From Galaxea fascicularis (taxonomy: Eukaryota > Cnidaria > Anthozoa > Scleractinia > Euphylliidae), in assembly GCA_948470475.1 (NCBI GenBank), contig OX419344.1, positions 24,854,225 through 24,918,224 of the forward strand: DNA of 64,000 nt, in the 5' to 3' direction. Numbering within the stretch: position 1 is the first letter of the stretch; each line of letters opens with the position of its first letter. Both the position numbers and the translations under genes were made by a program. Below are positions 37,471 through 49,700 of this stretch, in pieces. The notes under the pieces were generated by a model. The model was not told where the DNA came from. It saw only the letters and a program-made list of their open reading frames with translations, and did not search any database.

Positions 37471-38823
37471 ATGTCTAACATAACTGATGATGGGAAGGGT
37501 GATACAGATCCCTGTCCACTCCAATATTGTGATTTTAAAATGGTGGACCACAAGGGAATGTGCCCTTTTTATACGTCTTTGTTGACACGCTCAGCCGAGC
37601 AAGGAATAGCTCCTGAAGATCTCCATCTGCTTCAAAGTGACCTCGAAACGCTTCTTGCCGGCGCCAATCGTCGGATAAGACAAATAGATTCCGAAACTAA
37701 ACTACTGGTCGACTGGATAGAGAAAAAAGACAAGAAAAGCGTTCGACAGAGAGAGTTAGAGATACTGAATTCACTGCAGTCGTCGTCTTTCAAACGTAGT
37801 CGACCAGCCGCTGAGGAAAGAGGGGCAAAAAGACAGAAATTTGAGGAGACTCGAAGCTCTAGTCCAGCACCTGTAGGAAGGCCTAAAAGCAAACAGTCGG
37901 CTTCTTCTGAAGGTAGTCAGGAGGAAGAAATATTTCCTCCCAGTGTCAAAGCAAAAAGTGATGCCCCTAACCGGTTTTGGACAGCTGTTGAACCTTATTG
38001 TGCAGACATCACAGTTGAAGACCAAAAGTATCTTGAAGATTCGTTAAAAGTTCCGGATGATGATCAAGAACATTACAAAGTTCCACCTTTAGGGAGACAT
38101 TATGCAGAGAAATGGGCTCAAGAAGATCTTCTTGATGAGCAAGAAGAAGGCTGCAGAATGCAAGATAAGAAGTCACGTGGTGCATTGACTAACACAACTA
38201 GTGAAAATACCAGTAAAACAAACGAAGACAAAACTACACTGAAAAAAGCAGATCCTACTGGACTGTCTGAAGAAGATTTGTGTTCATTTGGTCCACTTAC
38301 TCAGAGATTAGTTTCAGCATTAATTGAAGAAAACATTATAGCACCCATTCCAGAACAGAACACTGGATCAGGCAGCTCTGACATAGCAGCTACTACTAGG
38401 AGTGGCAATAACTCCCCTCGCACCCCCACAAAGGCACCACATGTGCCTCACACTCGTACATTAGAGGCACGCATTAGAGAAGAACTTGTTTTCCAAGGGT
38501 TGTTAGATTCAGATGACCAGGGTGATGAAGACAATGATGATGAGGTTTTGACTGAGCTAAAACGACATCAGAATGAGCTTCGTGTGTTAATGGCAAAGAA
38601 CAGGCAACAGAAACTGGAACTGTTAAAATTAACGCAGGAAGAAATAAAGAGACAGGAGCTCAAGCATAGAGCACAAGTTGCAGATGCAGAAGTCATGGAA
38701 TGGTTCAGGAAGATGATGGCTTGTAAACAAAAGAGAAAGTCTCCAACTAAGAAAGAAAAGGATGCTGCATGGAAAGCGCTGAGAGAAAGGGAGGCTATAC
38801 TCAGGGTGCTGGGCAACTCATAA
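37471..38823 (+). CDS. TADA3: Transcriptional adapter 3 (ADA3), intronless, 450 aa
   Basis: A single uninterrupted frame from ATG 37471 (MSNITDDGKGDTDPCPLQY) to TAA 38823; an upstream in-frame TTG at 37456 is not needed. The N-terminal DCPLQ-type motif (DPCPLQYCDFK) and the pair CPFYTSLL / DLETLLAGANRRIRQID match ADA3. The middle has DAPNRFWTAVEPYCADIT and HYKVPPLGRHYAEKWAQEDL, which are diagnostic. The C-terminal domain has LEARIREELVFQGLL, EVLTELKRHQNELR, EVMEWFRKMMACKQKRKSP and KEKDAAWKALREREAILRVL. Human TADA3 is 432 aa. ADA3 bridges GCN5/PCAF and ADA2 in the SAGA and ATAC histone acetyltransferase complexes in the nucleus. Having no introns in an intron-rich neighbourhood could mean an old retrocopy, although the frame is intact and sits at a likely promoter. 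Confidence 0.96.
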   Translation: MSNITDDGKGDTDPCPLQYCDFKMVDHKGMCPFYTSLLTRSAEQGIAPEDLHLLQSDLETLLAGANRRIRQIDSETKLLVDWIEKKDKKSVRQRELEILNSLQSSSFKRSRPAAEERGAKRQKFEETRSSSPAPVGRPKSKQSASSEGSQEEEIFPPSVKAKSDAPNRFWTAVEPYCADITVEDQKYLEDSLKVPDDDQEHYKVPPLGRHYAEKWAQEDLLDEQEEGCRMQDKKSRGALTNTTSENTSKTNEDKTTLKKADPTGLSEEDLCSFGPLTQRLVSALIEENIIAPIPEQNTGSGSSDIAATTRSGNNSPRTPTKAPHVPHTRTLEARIREELVFQGLLDSDDQGDEDNDDEVLTELKRHQNELRVLMAKNRQQKLELLKLTQEEIKRQELKHRAQVADAEVMEWFRKMMACKQKRKSPTKKEKDAAWKALREREAILRVLGNS

Positions 38824-39426
38824 GTTTCAAAATGAAGAATGTATAATATATTTGTAGATAGAAGAAAAAGAACTGAATATTTTTCATACAAAGTAATATT
38901 GAGAGCCACATATTCTAAAGGAAGCTATATGGTACATAGTTTGTTTCACAATTTGGTGGGCAGGAGTGCTTTAAAGATGCAGTAAAAGCAGGGAAACATC
39001 GGGATCCCTTCTCCCAGTGCCCGCTAACCCTTGTACGCATGGGACAGAATTACTTCTGTGACATTATCTAATGCGTGAAACATTAAAAAAAAAATGCTTT
39101 TATTGAGAATACCAATACATCCTTAATTTTTTGTTTAAAACAGTCACCTCTCAGGTACTGATGTATCTTTGTTGAATTTGAATGTCCTTGAAAAAGCTCT
39201 TTTGAGCAATCATTTATTCAATCAGTTCTCTAAAAACATGCATCCTTAAAAACTTAAACGGGACTTTGTTGCCTGTTTTTTGTTGATGCCAGTAAGAGGC
39301 TACCATGATCTACCTTCAGCAAGCATCCTCTTTCCTCACTCAGGATTCGTAAGTTAACTGTCAACACAAAGAGGAAGAGCTTTGGACTACTTGGTATAAA
39401 AAGTCTTGCAATGCTCATATTTCAAC
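38824..39426. other. Convergent 3' ends of TADA3 and profilin copy 2
   Basis: No coding sequence seen. An ATTAAA followed by A-rich sequence (about 39083-39094) could terminate TADA3. TTTATT near 39094 and 39213 could be the minus-strand poly(A) signal of profilin 2. Confidence 0.45.
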
Positions 39427-41184
39427 TCAGTATCCATTTGCAATGAAGTAATCTGCTAACTTCTCGATCACAGAACAGCAGCAGCCTGCTTGCATTCCCT
39501 CAGAATATCCTCCAATTAGAAGACATTTGTTTGTTTTTACTGCAACGGCACCTTCATTGCCTTTTCGGCAGTAAATAGCATGTCCAGGATCTGACCTTAC
39601 AAAAACATATTTTGTCCTATTAATAGCAATGCCTTTTGAATAGAAAGGTGATGGATCCTTGGTGATTCCACTTATTATTGCCTGAGCCTCACTTGGAAGG
39701 ACCTGCATAAAAAAAAGGCATAAAAACAAGTACAAATACATGTAAAATAAAAGGTGTACTTGGCTTCAATTTGATAACTATGTTTCTGTTGGACTCGGAA
39801 ATAACATTATTACCATGATCACTCACACTTGGAGGGACACAAATTTCACCAGCCTGTTGAACTGATTTTGTAGGATGCTCAATACAACCTCCTTCACACC
39901 TCTCCATTTTCCCACTGGGCTTAAGCCCCACCAAGATGCTCACTTACTTTCAACAATGAGGCCACTCTTTCCCTCCCTAATGTAAGCACTGTGTAAGCCA
40001 AGGAATCACAGGGGTTGCTGTTTTATGCAATAAAGAGCTAAGTTTATACAGAAACTTTACTACTGCTTCAGTCAGGGCTGTCATTAAGGGCTGGGGGCTG
40101 GGGATTTTCCCCTTGCATTTTGAGGTGTATCCTCTGCTACTTCGATGTAAAACCAGCATGTTAACTTCACTACAGCAACTTGAATCCCCAGCTATTCTTT
40201 GCATATCCCCACCTACTTCAAAAATTAGTGACAGCCCTGTTCATTGGAAAGAAAATAATTGTTGCAGTGGAGATTATGACATAAATTTAACGGTTAAACA
40301 TGGAGATTCAAAAATCAAAAGCTGATAAGTTCAAGTGCCATCCCTGTGTCACAGATTGTTTGTTCCCAAGGGACTGAGAGTCCATCTTCGATCACTCCCA
40401 AACATGGTAGTGACAAGTGGAACTTATCCTAACATTGAATGAAGACGAGGAAGTCTGTTAAGTTGAGACAATGACCAACTTCTTTATTACTTTTCAAATC
40501 CCATTGTATTCACAGTTCCAAGTAGACTGAATATAAGCTTAAATTTGTATGAAACTTTCATACTTCCCTTGTCAAGGACTTTTGGTTATTGGGTATCCAG
40601 AATAGTCTAATTTTCAGAACGGTTCGATTTTCCTGCTCCTCATTATTCGACTGCCAGATGTTTCAAAACGGCCCTAACAACAGCAAACCCTAGCAAATGG
40701 CCATGCCAGGAATGGAGCCAGGAGGAAAATATAAAGTTTCTAAAGTCTTCGAAAGTATTACGCGATTTTTATTTACGATTTGGTTTCCAGCATTTACATT
40801 TTTCCCTTAAAATACAAGTACAGGTATACTTTCAATCAATGATGAATATAAGCCAATATACAGTTCAGGCGATTCAAGATCACACAGAAAATCTGTAAAC
40901 GACGTTTATTGCGGAAAACTATAATGCTAATCAATATATATATCAGTTTAGTGATAAGGAGTCTAGCTAAAGAGGAAAGGAAAAGTTCCGATCACCACAA
41001 ATAGGGATGAAACTCTCTCACAGAACGTAAGAACACAAAAATGTTTACAAACAAATACACTGAGAAGACCCACCACAAATCCAGCACTGGAAGCGTATCT
41101 CTTGCCATCCAAACCATGAATCGAAGCTCTAGCCACTTGGCTTGTGCCTAACAAACTCTCATCGACAAAATTTTGCCAGCTCAT
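39427..41184 (-). CDS. Profilin, copy 2 (2 exons, 128 aa)
   Basis: Exon 1 is 41074-41184, ATG at 41184 (MSWQNFVDESLLGTSQVARA, then GLDGKRYASSAGFV before GTGGGT). Exon 2 is 39427-39702, from a TTTATGCAG acceptor to TAA (starts VLPSEAQAIISGI, ends KLADYFIANGY). Exon 1 is 37 codons in both profilin genes and both introns are phase 0. The two proteins differ at many positions, so the duplication is old. This copy has a Cys-rich stretch near the C-terminus (AGCCCSVIEKL). Expected role: actin-monomer and poly-proline binding. It is divergent from RFC4. Confidence 0.93.
40073..40239. repeat. MITE family 'CAGGGCTGTC', copy 2, in profilin-2 intron
   Basis: The left end CAGGGCTGTCATTAA pairs with TTAGTGACAGCCCTG at the right. 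The interior matches copy 1 at 20523-20684 (AAACCAGCATGTTAACTTCA). Confidence 0.78.
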
Positions 41185-41526
41185 TCGATCAGACAACAAT
41201 AAGGGTAGTTATTCCCACACTTTGTACAAATTATTGCCTGATTCCCCGCATTCGGCGTGTATTCATGAATTCTTTTGACAGGCTAATCCAGTTAGGAGGC
41301 TCGAATTTCAACTTACAGATGTCACATAATGCGTTTTTCTCCGTGACTCTCCGTGACACATGTCATAGATGTCGGCAAGGTGGAAACTGGGATTCAGTTC
41401 AAGTCCCCAGCTACCCGAGACAGTGGCGGGAAAGTTGCAAAACGTGTTCGCCATATTGTGTGCGGAAAAAAATATAAAACAAACTTCAGGCTTAGTATTT
41501 TAAAAGATAAGAACTTAAAGAAAAAA
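41185..41526. promoter_or_regulatory. Bidirectional promoter region, profilin copy 2 / RFC4
   Basis: The start codons of the head-to-head genes are 342 bp apart. No TATA box was assigned; an ATATAAAA-like string at about 41470 is close to the RFC4 start. Confidence 0.5.
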
Positions 41527-43716
41527 ATGGAAGCCTTTTTACGTGGGCAGAGCTCTGCTAGCTCTTCGAAGCTAAAGCAGACAGCAAGCGAAGAAACTGC
41601 AGGACCCTCCAGCAAGCGAATCATTGTACCTTGGGTCGAAAAATAGTGAGGGTTTAAGACTTAATTATTATGTTTAAGCTTATGTTACTTTGTTTTCCTT
41701 AAAATAGAAGCTTATTGAGGTTATTGGAAAAAAAAATTTTACTGTGTACACAGTTCGTAAAAAAGAAAGGACTTATACATAAATGTATGCATAATTAATG
41801 TATGAGGCTGTGCGGAAATCCTGCCCCTTGGTTTAAAGGACCTGCTGGCTGAAAGATTTTGCAGAAACCTATATGCAAAATTATACATGCATTACTCTCA
41901 CACTTGTTCTTCACTAAACAATGCAGTTATAAATGGTGTAAATCTAACTGGCCATGGCTCTGAGGAGTTCCTTCGCATGGTAATTCCAGAAATACCAACT
42001 TGTGTACACATGTACATAAACTTGTGTTGTGCCTCCAAGTAAAATTGCATGTACTGATTTCCAAGATAGATAATTTAACATACATTGCAAGTTGCAAATA
42101 GCCATTTCAGTACAGCCTTACATACCACAGAGGAAAAAGCAGTATGTTGGCTAGTTTCTTATGACTTTTTGATAATGTTGTTTCTAACTGAACTGCAATG
42201 ATATTCTGCATTGTCAGTGTTAACTGGGTATGGTTAAGCTGCAGCATTGATGTAAATTGCATCACATGACTTAACTGTGAAAGGGAAATTCAACCAAATT
42301 GTAATGGAATGACATTATACTGGTTTCCTCAAGCTATAGTTTCACAAAACAAGAGACACTACTAGTCTCATATTTCTTCACTGTAAACTTACATGGGTAC
42401 AACTAAGTCTTGAACCATTCAAGCAGCCTAATTTTTCTTATAAACTTTTAGTCGTCCAAGGTCAGTAGATGATGTAGCATACCAGGATGAAGTTGTTTCT
42501 GTCTTGAAGAAGTCACTTGAGGGAGCTGATCTTCCCAATTTGCTGTTTTATGGTCCCCCTGGTACTGGAAAAACATCCACTATATTAGCCATAGCAAGGC
42601 AGCTGTTTGGGTATGCAAGATAATTCTGTTTCTAACTGATCTCATTATTCACTGTTTGTAATATCTTTTCAGTTTTCAAGCTAAGCACCTCAACTCTCAT
42701 TATTTCCTCAAGATTGAGATTTGTTTTTATTTTTTGTTGTATGTGCATGATTATTGGTTTAAAACAACTTTGTTACTTTTTACCTTGTATGGTGGAAAAG
42801 GAAATCAAACTGTGTCTTGTTTTCAAGTATTGTCATGATTAGTGCCAGGTAGTCAATGTATTGCTTCAATCAGTTCTTTTTGCTTATTCCACCATTAATG
42901 AATAATAACAGTAGTAACAATGATGATGATGATAGATATTTCATTGTTAAGATCTGAAATGATGAAAGCAAGAGTGCTTGAACTGAATGCATCTGATGAG
43001 CGTGGAATACAGGTCAGTTGTATGATTGACATTAAAAGTTAATACAACAACTGTTCAAGTTAGTGATCGTCTTTTAAAAAACCTGGGGTATTTACCATTT
43101 ACACGATATATCCGGGTGGAAATTTAAGATGTAAATATTCAGTGCTGCAGCTTGTCCAATTGCAAAATAGATAAATCACCAGATTTACTAGTATCAATAA
43201 TGGAAAGCTCAAAAAGAACAGAAAAGTGCATTGATTAAGCTGATGGCCCATAAATTCTGAAACGTTCCAAATGGAATGATATGTAACATTTGATTTTCCA
43301 ACCAAAATTCCTGGGTTTTCAGTGTAAATGGTAAGAACCCCTGGTTTTCTATGTCAGTCCACAATAGGTCTATTTTTGTCATTGAAATAACAGGTTCTTA
43401 CTACTTGTGGATTTTTCTATAATTTTGAGTGTTATCGATGATAATCGATGATTTGGGGGAGCAGGGTTGATGTTGTGGTGAGAGCGCTGGCCTTCCACCA
43501 ATGTGTCTCGGGTTCGATTCCCGCATTCAGCGTCATAAGCAGACTGAGTTCATTGGTTCTCTACTCTGCTCCGAGAGGTTCTTCTTGGGTACTCAGGTTT
43601 TCCCCTTTTCTCAAAAACCAGCATTTGATTTGATTTAGAGGTTTTTTTCATTTACAGTCTCCCCAATTAGTAGAGCACTCGTGTTAATGGATAGGACAAT
43701 TTGAGACTTAAATAAA

Positions 43717-43775
<59 letters not shown>

Positions 43776-46700
43776 GTGTTAGGTGGTGAGGGACAAAGTG
43801 AAAAAGTTTGCTCAACTGGCAGCTTCTGGTTTGCGGCCTGAGTAAGTAATGTTTTACATCATTCACACATAAACTTATCTACATGTAGGTGTTTCTTCTC
43901 TTTTGATTAAACAGTGGTCTGATAGTGTTTTACTCACTGTAGAGGCATCCACACTCTTTCTTTTTAATGTGAAAATATTGAACTCCTGTGGTCAATACCT
44001 TAGTATTGTAACATAAAGTTCAATTATGTTTGAAACTCAGGGAGTCATTAACTGAGCTGGCTTACTCCACAGTCTCTCTGGGTGTCAAATGCAATATGTG
44101 ACTGTGACACACCTGATTCTTTAACTCCCTTACTTCCTCTAGTAGCCATCACACAGGCTGTGGTCTAAGGTGTTGGCTTTGCTTTTTACTTGCATCAAAT
44201 TTTGTATTTTTAGTGGTAAACCCTGCCCTCCATTCAAGCTGGTCATATTGGATGAGGCAGACTCTATGACGCCAAGTGCTCAGGTTTGATATACTTTATA
44301 ATAATAATAACCCAGTGATTGGGATTTGAAGTTCACAGTTTCATGAAGCTATATTAATAAATTTGTGCTTCTCCTAGGTTAAATTGGTGTTAGAGACATT
44401 GAAACAATGCCGGATCATGTGTATTAAAGGTGGTCTCGGTCGATATATCGACCGATATATCGACCGACAGTCGACCGATAGTCGACCGATAGTCAACCGA
44501 TAGTCGGCCGATAGTCGGTCGATAGTCGGTCGATAGTCGACCGATATATCGGCCGATAGTCGGCCGTTAAATATGTCGACCGATATAGCCTGAGACCATC
44601 GATACTCGACCGATACATGACCGATACATGACCGATAGCTCACCGATACTTGACCGACACTTGACCGATACTTGACCCACACCTCACGCAGATACTTCTA
44701 GTAGGTAACACGATTACATCATAATTAAAATGTTCATTCAAAATCTGTAATCCCAATTTGAAATTTCTCTTGTGCTGGCCATGGCCCTGTCGTCTCCGGC
44801 AGCGAATTCCAAGTCCTTACAGCGAAGTAACGAAAGTTATGCCATGTACGATACAACTTACTTTAGGTATAAAAGCATATTTGCGCTTCTTTTTAAAATT
44901 ATGATTCCTGTTCTATTTTTGAAATGAATTAGCTAATGTGGTGGGTGTCTTCTTTTTGAGTTATTTTTTTTATAAAAAAAAATACCTCTTAGTCGGCGCG
45001 TCGGATACGTTATGGACGGGTGGTTCAGTGGATCATGGATCAGTGGATCAGTGAGAGATGTATTGGTGTCACACCAATCAGATTGGATCTACTATTAAAC
45101 ACCAATCAAATTTCCTAGTCCCTAGTAGCTTCAAGCTACGGAAACCGGGATAAGCTCCCACCTGACGGGCCAGCTGGCTCGAACGCAGACTTTTCCAAGC
45201 GAACCGATACTCGACCGATACTTGGCCGATACTTGACCGATACTTGGCCGATACTTCAACGACGGTCGATCGCTACATATCGACCAATATATTGACCGAC
45301 GGCCTATCGAAATATCGGTCGATATATCCGACTATCGGTCGACTATCGGTCGATAGTCGACCGATATATCGACCGATAGTCGGCCGATATATCGACCAAT
45401 AGCCGGCCGATATATCGACCGAGACCACCTGTAGTACACATGATCCACAATGCCTTCTTTTGATTACTTCTAATTGTGTGGTCTAGGCCCTTAAGCTACA
45501 ATCTTACAGTTACAATGTTTACCTTATAATTTTCATTGGTTTTGCAATCGGACCCTTCAGCGTCCCCATGCAAATATAAAAGCACAACTTAGAGTCCCTT
45601 TTTGTCGAGTCATAGAATTTTGTCTTGTCTTCAATTCTTCATTTTTTCTACACTCTCAAATTTGCATGGTTCAAGTGGGACTGATATGTAAGCAACTTTT
45701 TTTTATTTTGTTTTAATAAGCATTTCTACAATAATTGTACAATTCCTAATTTAGTCAATTTGTAATCTTTTGAGGAACAAATGGATTAAGATGCTTTACT
45801 GGTGAATGCCTACCTTTTACACTGTTGAGCGCTAGAAATCAGTTTATAATCACTATGAAACTATCAGTATTAACCATCAACTTTGGTTTTCTGTGGTTTG
45901 CTGTCCACGAAAGCGACCCGTAAAATAGCCCCAACGATTGCCACAACACACCTTGTTTGTTTTGTTTGATGTCAACTGCCACAGGTGCAACAGTTGGTAA
46001 TAACCATACAAATTATAAATCAAGCAAATGTCTTTCTATAAAATAGTGTTTTTCATCTTGTTTCATTATAGTTATTTTGTTTGCCACAGGCTGCCTTAAG
46101 AAGAACCATGGAAAAAGAGACAAAGTCAACAAGATTTTGCCTTATTTGTAACTATGTTAGTAGGTGTGTGTCATCTTCTCTTTGAATAATGCCTTATGGG
46201 GAGGCTTGGAGCAATAACTTTATAGCATTCTTTTGAAGCAAGTGATTACTGCCAGTTTTTAATGAATTCCAAGAGAAAAACCAGTAACACAATCATCTAA
46301 TGGAGAACAGCAGAACAGTGGTCAAAATGCCGTGATCCACATCTGTGTGACTAACAATAATTTTATTGACTCAGCTATCATTTCAAACCATGATCACAAA
46401 CATGTTAATTGTTATGATATTAACTCAAGGGCTGTTGTTAAGCCATGGAGATGCCATCTCAACATCATAGCTGTTAGGTTGGGCATCAGTCGAAGAGTCT
46501 TCTCATTGCAAATGTTTTCTAGCCACCAAAAGTCATCTGTAGTCTTATGAAACAAGGTTGAAGTTGCAAGATGGCAACTAATTCTAATTTAACTTAATAA
46601 TCGGTTATATACAATATTATGGTTTGGCTCCACTCACAAATAGCAAGAGCTAATTGCAGTGGAAAGAGCTTCAATAACGCAGCAGCAATTCATTGACTAG

Positions 46701-49700
46701 TTATGGCACTGGAATATCACTTCTGACATTGATACAGAAATGCAAATCAATAGATAACAAAATACTTCAATTGAAAGCTGTAGGATTACCAGCCAGTTAA
46801 GAAAGAAAAAAAGAAAGTATGTGAACTTTGCATTTTTATTGTATTGTTTGACAGAATTATTGAGCCCTTGACCTCTCGGTGTTCAAAGTTTCGCTTCAAG
46901 CCCTTGTCTACAGAAACACTTGAGAAAAGGCTTAACATGATTTGTGAACAAGAAAATGTGAAATGTGACAGTAAGGTATGGAGAGACAGATCTGTCATGA
47001 AGACATTTAGGCATTTTATGATCTACAGCATTGCAGCATATTTACTTGTTTATTTAGTTGCTTTTTATTTGTTTAATTGTTGATTTGGTTACTAGATTAT
47101 CTATTTGTGTTATTTTTATCAGGCAATCGGTGAGCTCATAAAAATTTCAGAAGGAGACATGAGAAAGGTACATAAAAGACAATAATGTAGTTGTTTGTGG
47201 TCTTAAATAATGTTAATTCAATTTTAAATATTTCAATATTAAATTGGGATGTCAACCATTAAGTATTAAGGGAGCTTCAGAATAAACGGTGCTTGGACCT
47301 ACAACACCCTTCCAAGAAACATTAGAGAAGTAGAGATGCCCAGCAAATTTAAAATCAAACTGAAGCACCATCTTAAACAGTGACGCCTACGGTATGTTTG
47401 TAACGTTGTTCTTAGGAAGAACTGAGAAACAGACATAGGGGGACTAACACAGATTTTAATCGACTGGTCCGATGATCAGAATACAATTCAAAACCGGAAA
47501 GCATGGCCTCTAAAGTTCCGCTGCCATGGTGGTGGTGACGTACGTGGACCGGAAGTAAAAGACTAATAGAACAGATAACAGCAATATCGTTACAATTGCT
47601 TTTATAACTTGACTGATTGTCTAGTTTTTAATGTCTTAATGTCTTTGTTTTTGTGTCGTATTAAGGCTCCATTTAAACTAGCCTTGCTAAATTGGATGCC
47701 CCTGGATAAAAAGATAAATTAAAATAAATTTTAAAGCCAACTTTGACTTAGCTCTTTATCTGACTATTAATTCTCCTTTCTGGCTGCTATACAAATCCTT
47801 GTACATTAGTTAAGAGAATTTGAGGTTAACATTATTTAACAATTAGACCCTTTGCCCGCAAGGGCTAGGGGTCAATAGCCCATGAGGCGAAGCCGAATGG
47901 GCCATTGACCTGTGGCCCTTGAGGGTGAAGGGTCTAATTATTGTTTTAGTATCACCCAACTAGTTAGACAGAAAAGGTAATAATCAAGTTAGCAAATGCA
48001 AGTTGAAGAAATATTTATTTGGGAATAAAATGAAAGAAAGGGTCATGCTCGATTGCTACTTGAGGACTATTACTAATAGTCCTCTAGTAGCGTGCAGGAT
48101 TTGCATTAGTCCACTAGTTGGGTGATGCCAAATCAAGATCACACCCTCTGGCTGTCAAGTTTATCTATTCTCATCACCTGTCTCCTGGACAATGTGCTGA
48201 TATTTTAAGAAGAAGTTACATGCTAATTACTTTTTACAATAATTAAAGGGTCAATCAAAATCGACCTTTGCAGTGGTCTTTATCTCTGCTGTGCTTTGTC
48301 TAAGGCAATAACGTACCTACAAAGTGCATACAGACTCAAAGGAGAGGACACAGTGGAGGCTGCAGATATCACTGAAATAGCTGGGGTATCGTATTGCTCA
48401 ACACAGATGTTATTTACAATGTTGTCAGTTTTAGCTTGATGTGTTCACTTGTTCAGTGTGATCAATTTTTATTAACTTCTACTGGTTTTCTTTTCAGGTT
48501 GTTCCTACCAAAATGGCTGACAAACTGTTTGAAGCTTGTGGTTCTGATTCTTATGACAAGCTGGACTCTGCTGTCAAGGTAGGTCTCTGTGTAACTGCAT
48601 CTGTACTGATGTAATGTTCAATGGATATCTCATCAGTCCAATTTGTTTTACATTGAATGGAGAAAGCAATATTTGTGAAGTGACAGTTCATTAATATTCC
48701 CCACAAGAATAGCCTGGGATCAGGCTCGACAGTAGGGTTACCCAGCGAAAAGAAGGAATGTGGCAAAAAAATCTGCAAGTGAATCGAGCTGAGCAGGAGA
48801 TTTGCTCACCGATTTTTTTACCATGTTCCTTCTTTTTGCTGCGTAACCCCACTGTGGAGCCTGCTCCCAGGCTACCACAAGAAAGACTACCAGTAAGAGA
48901 GAGAGAGAGTTCAAAGTAAAAGACAGAAACATGTTATTGGTTTGTCACAAATTATACATTAATTATATATATTAGGAAATGCTTAATTGTAAAAGAATAA
49001 TTTAGTTGCTTTTCACATTTGTTTACAACCTTAACAGGAGATTATAGCTGAAGGACATGCAGCTGCTCAGGTTATAAACCAGGTGAAGTACAATTCCTTT
49101 ACTCTTGCTCTATGCTGCTTCCTCAGGGAGGCTGGCGACAAGGGACAGGAGAGAGGAGGGTTGTAAACCAGAGTTCTATAAAATGGTGGGAGGCAGAAGA
49201 GAATATATCAGGTTTGGAGCAATTTTATTAAGTGCAGGAGCTCGGGAGAAAAAGGTAGAGGGGCTGGAAAACAGGGTACAGGAAGCAGGAGATTTTGACT
49301 CCATCCCATCCCACCCTCCTCCCCATTTCTCCCTTGGTAATTCTCTTCCACCAATTTTTAGTTTAAGCATCTTTCTTGCAAATCAAAACTTGATGTACCG
49401 GTACTTACTTGCATTTTGTTTCAGGTTCATGACAGGATTGTTGAAATGGATGAGTTGAATGACCATCAAAAATCTGCCATCATGGAAAAATTAGCTGTGA
49501 GTACATGATGAGTTGGCTATGGGGAAAACTTTGCTGCTTAAAAATTAATAACTTTGGGGGAAGGTGAGTGGAGGCACCTCACATGGACCTGTGGGTCCCA
49601 TTCATGTTTATCCCCACTGGGCAGGTCTGTGTCCAATAAGGCTGGAAAACCAAACTTAGGCCTGGTTCAGACGCCGTACTTTTTATGAGCCGAACTAAAT

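Noticed and set aside
44374..44682. 102-codon minus-strand open frame with [18 protein letters not shown] repeats
   Set aside because: Produced by the CGACCGATA repeat arms of the element in RFC4 intron 5.
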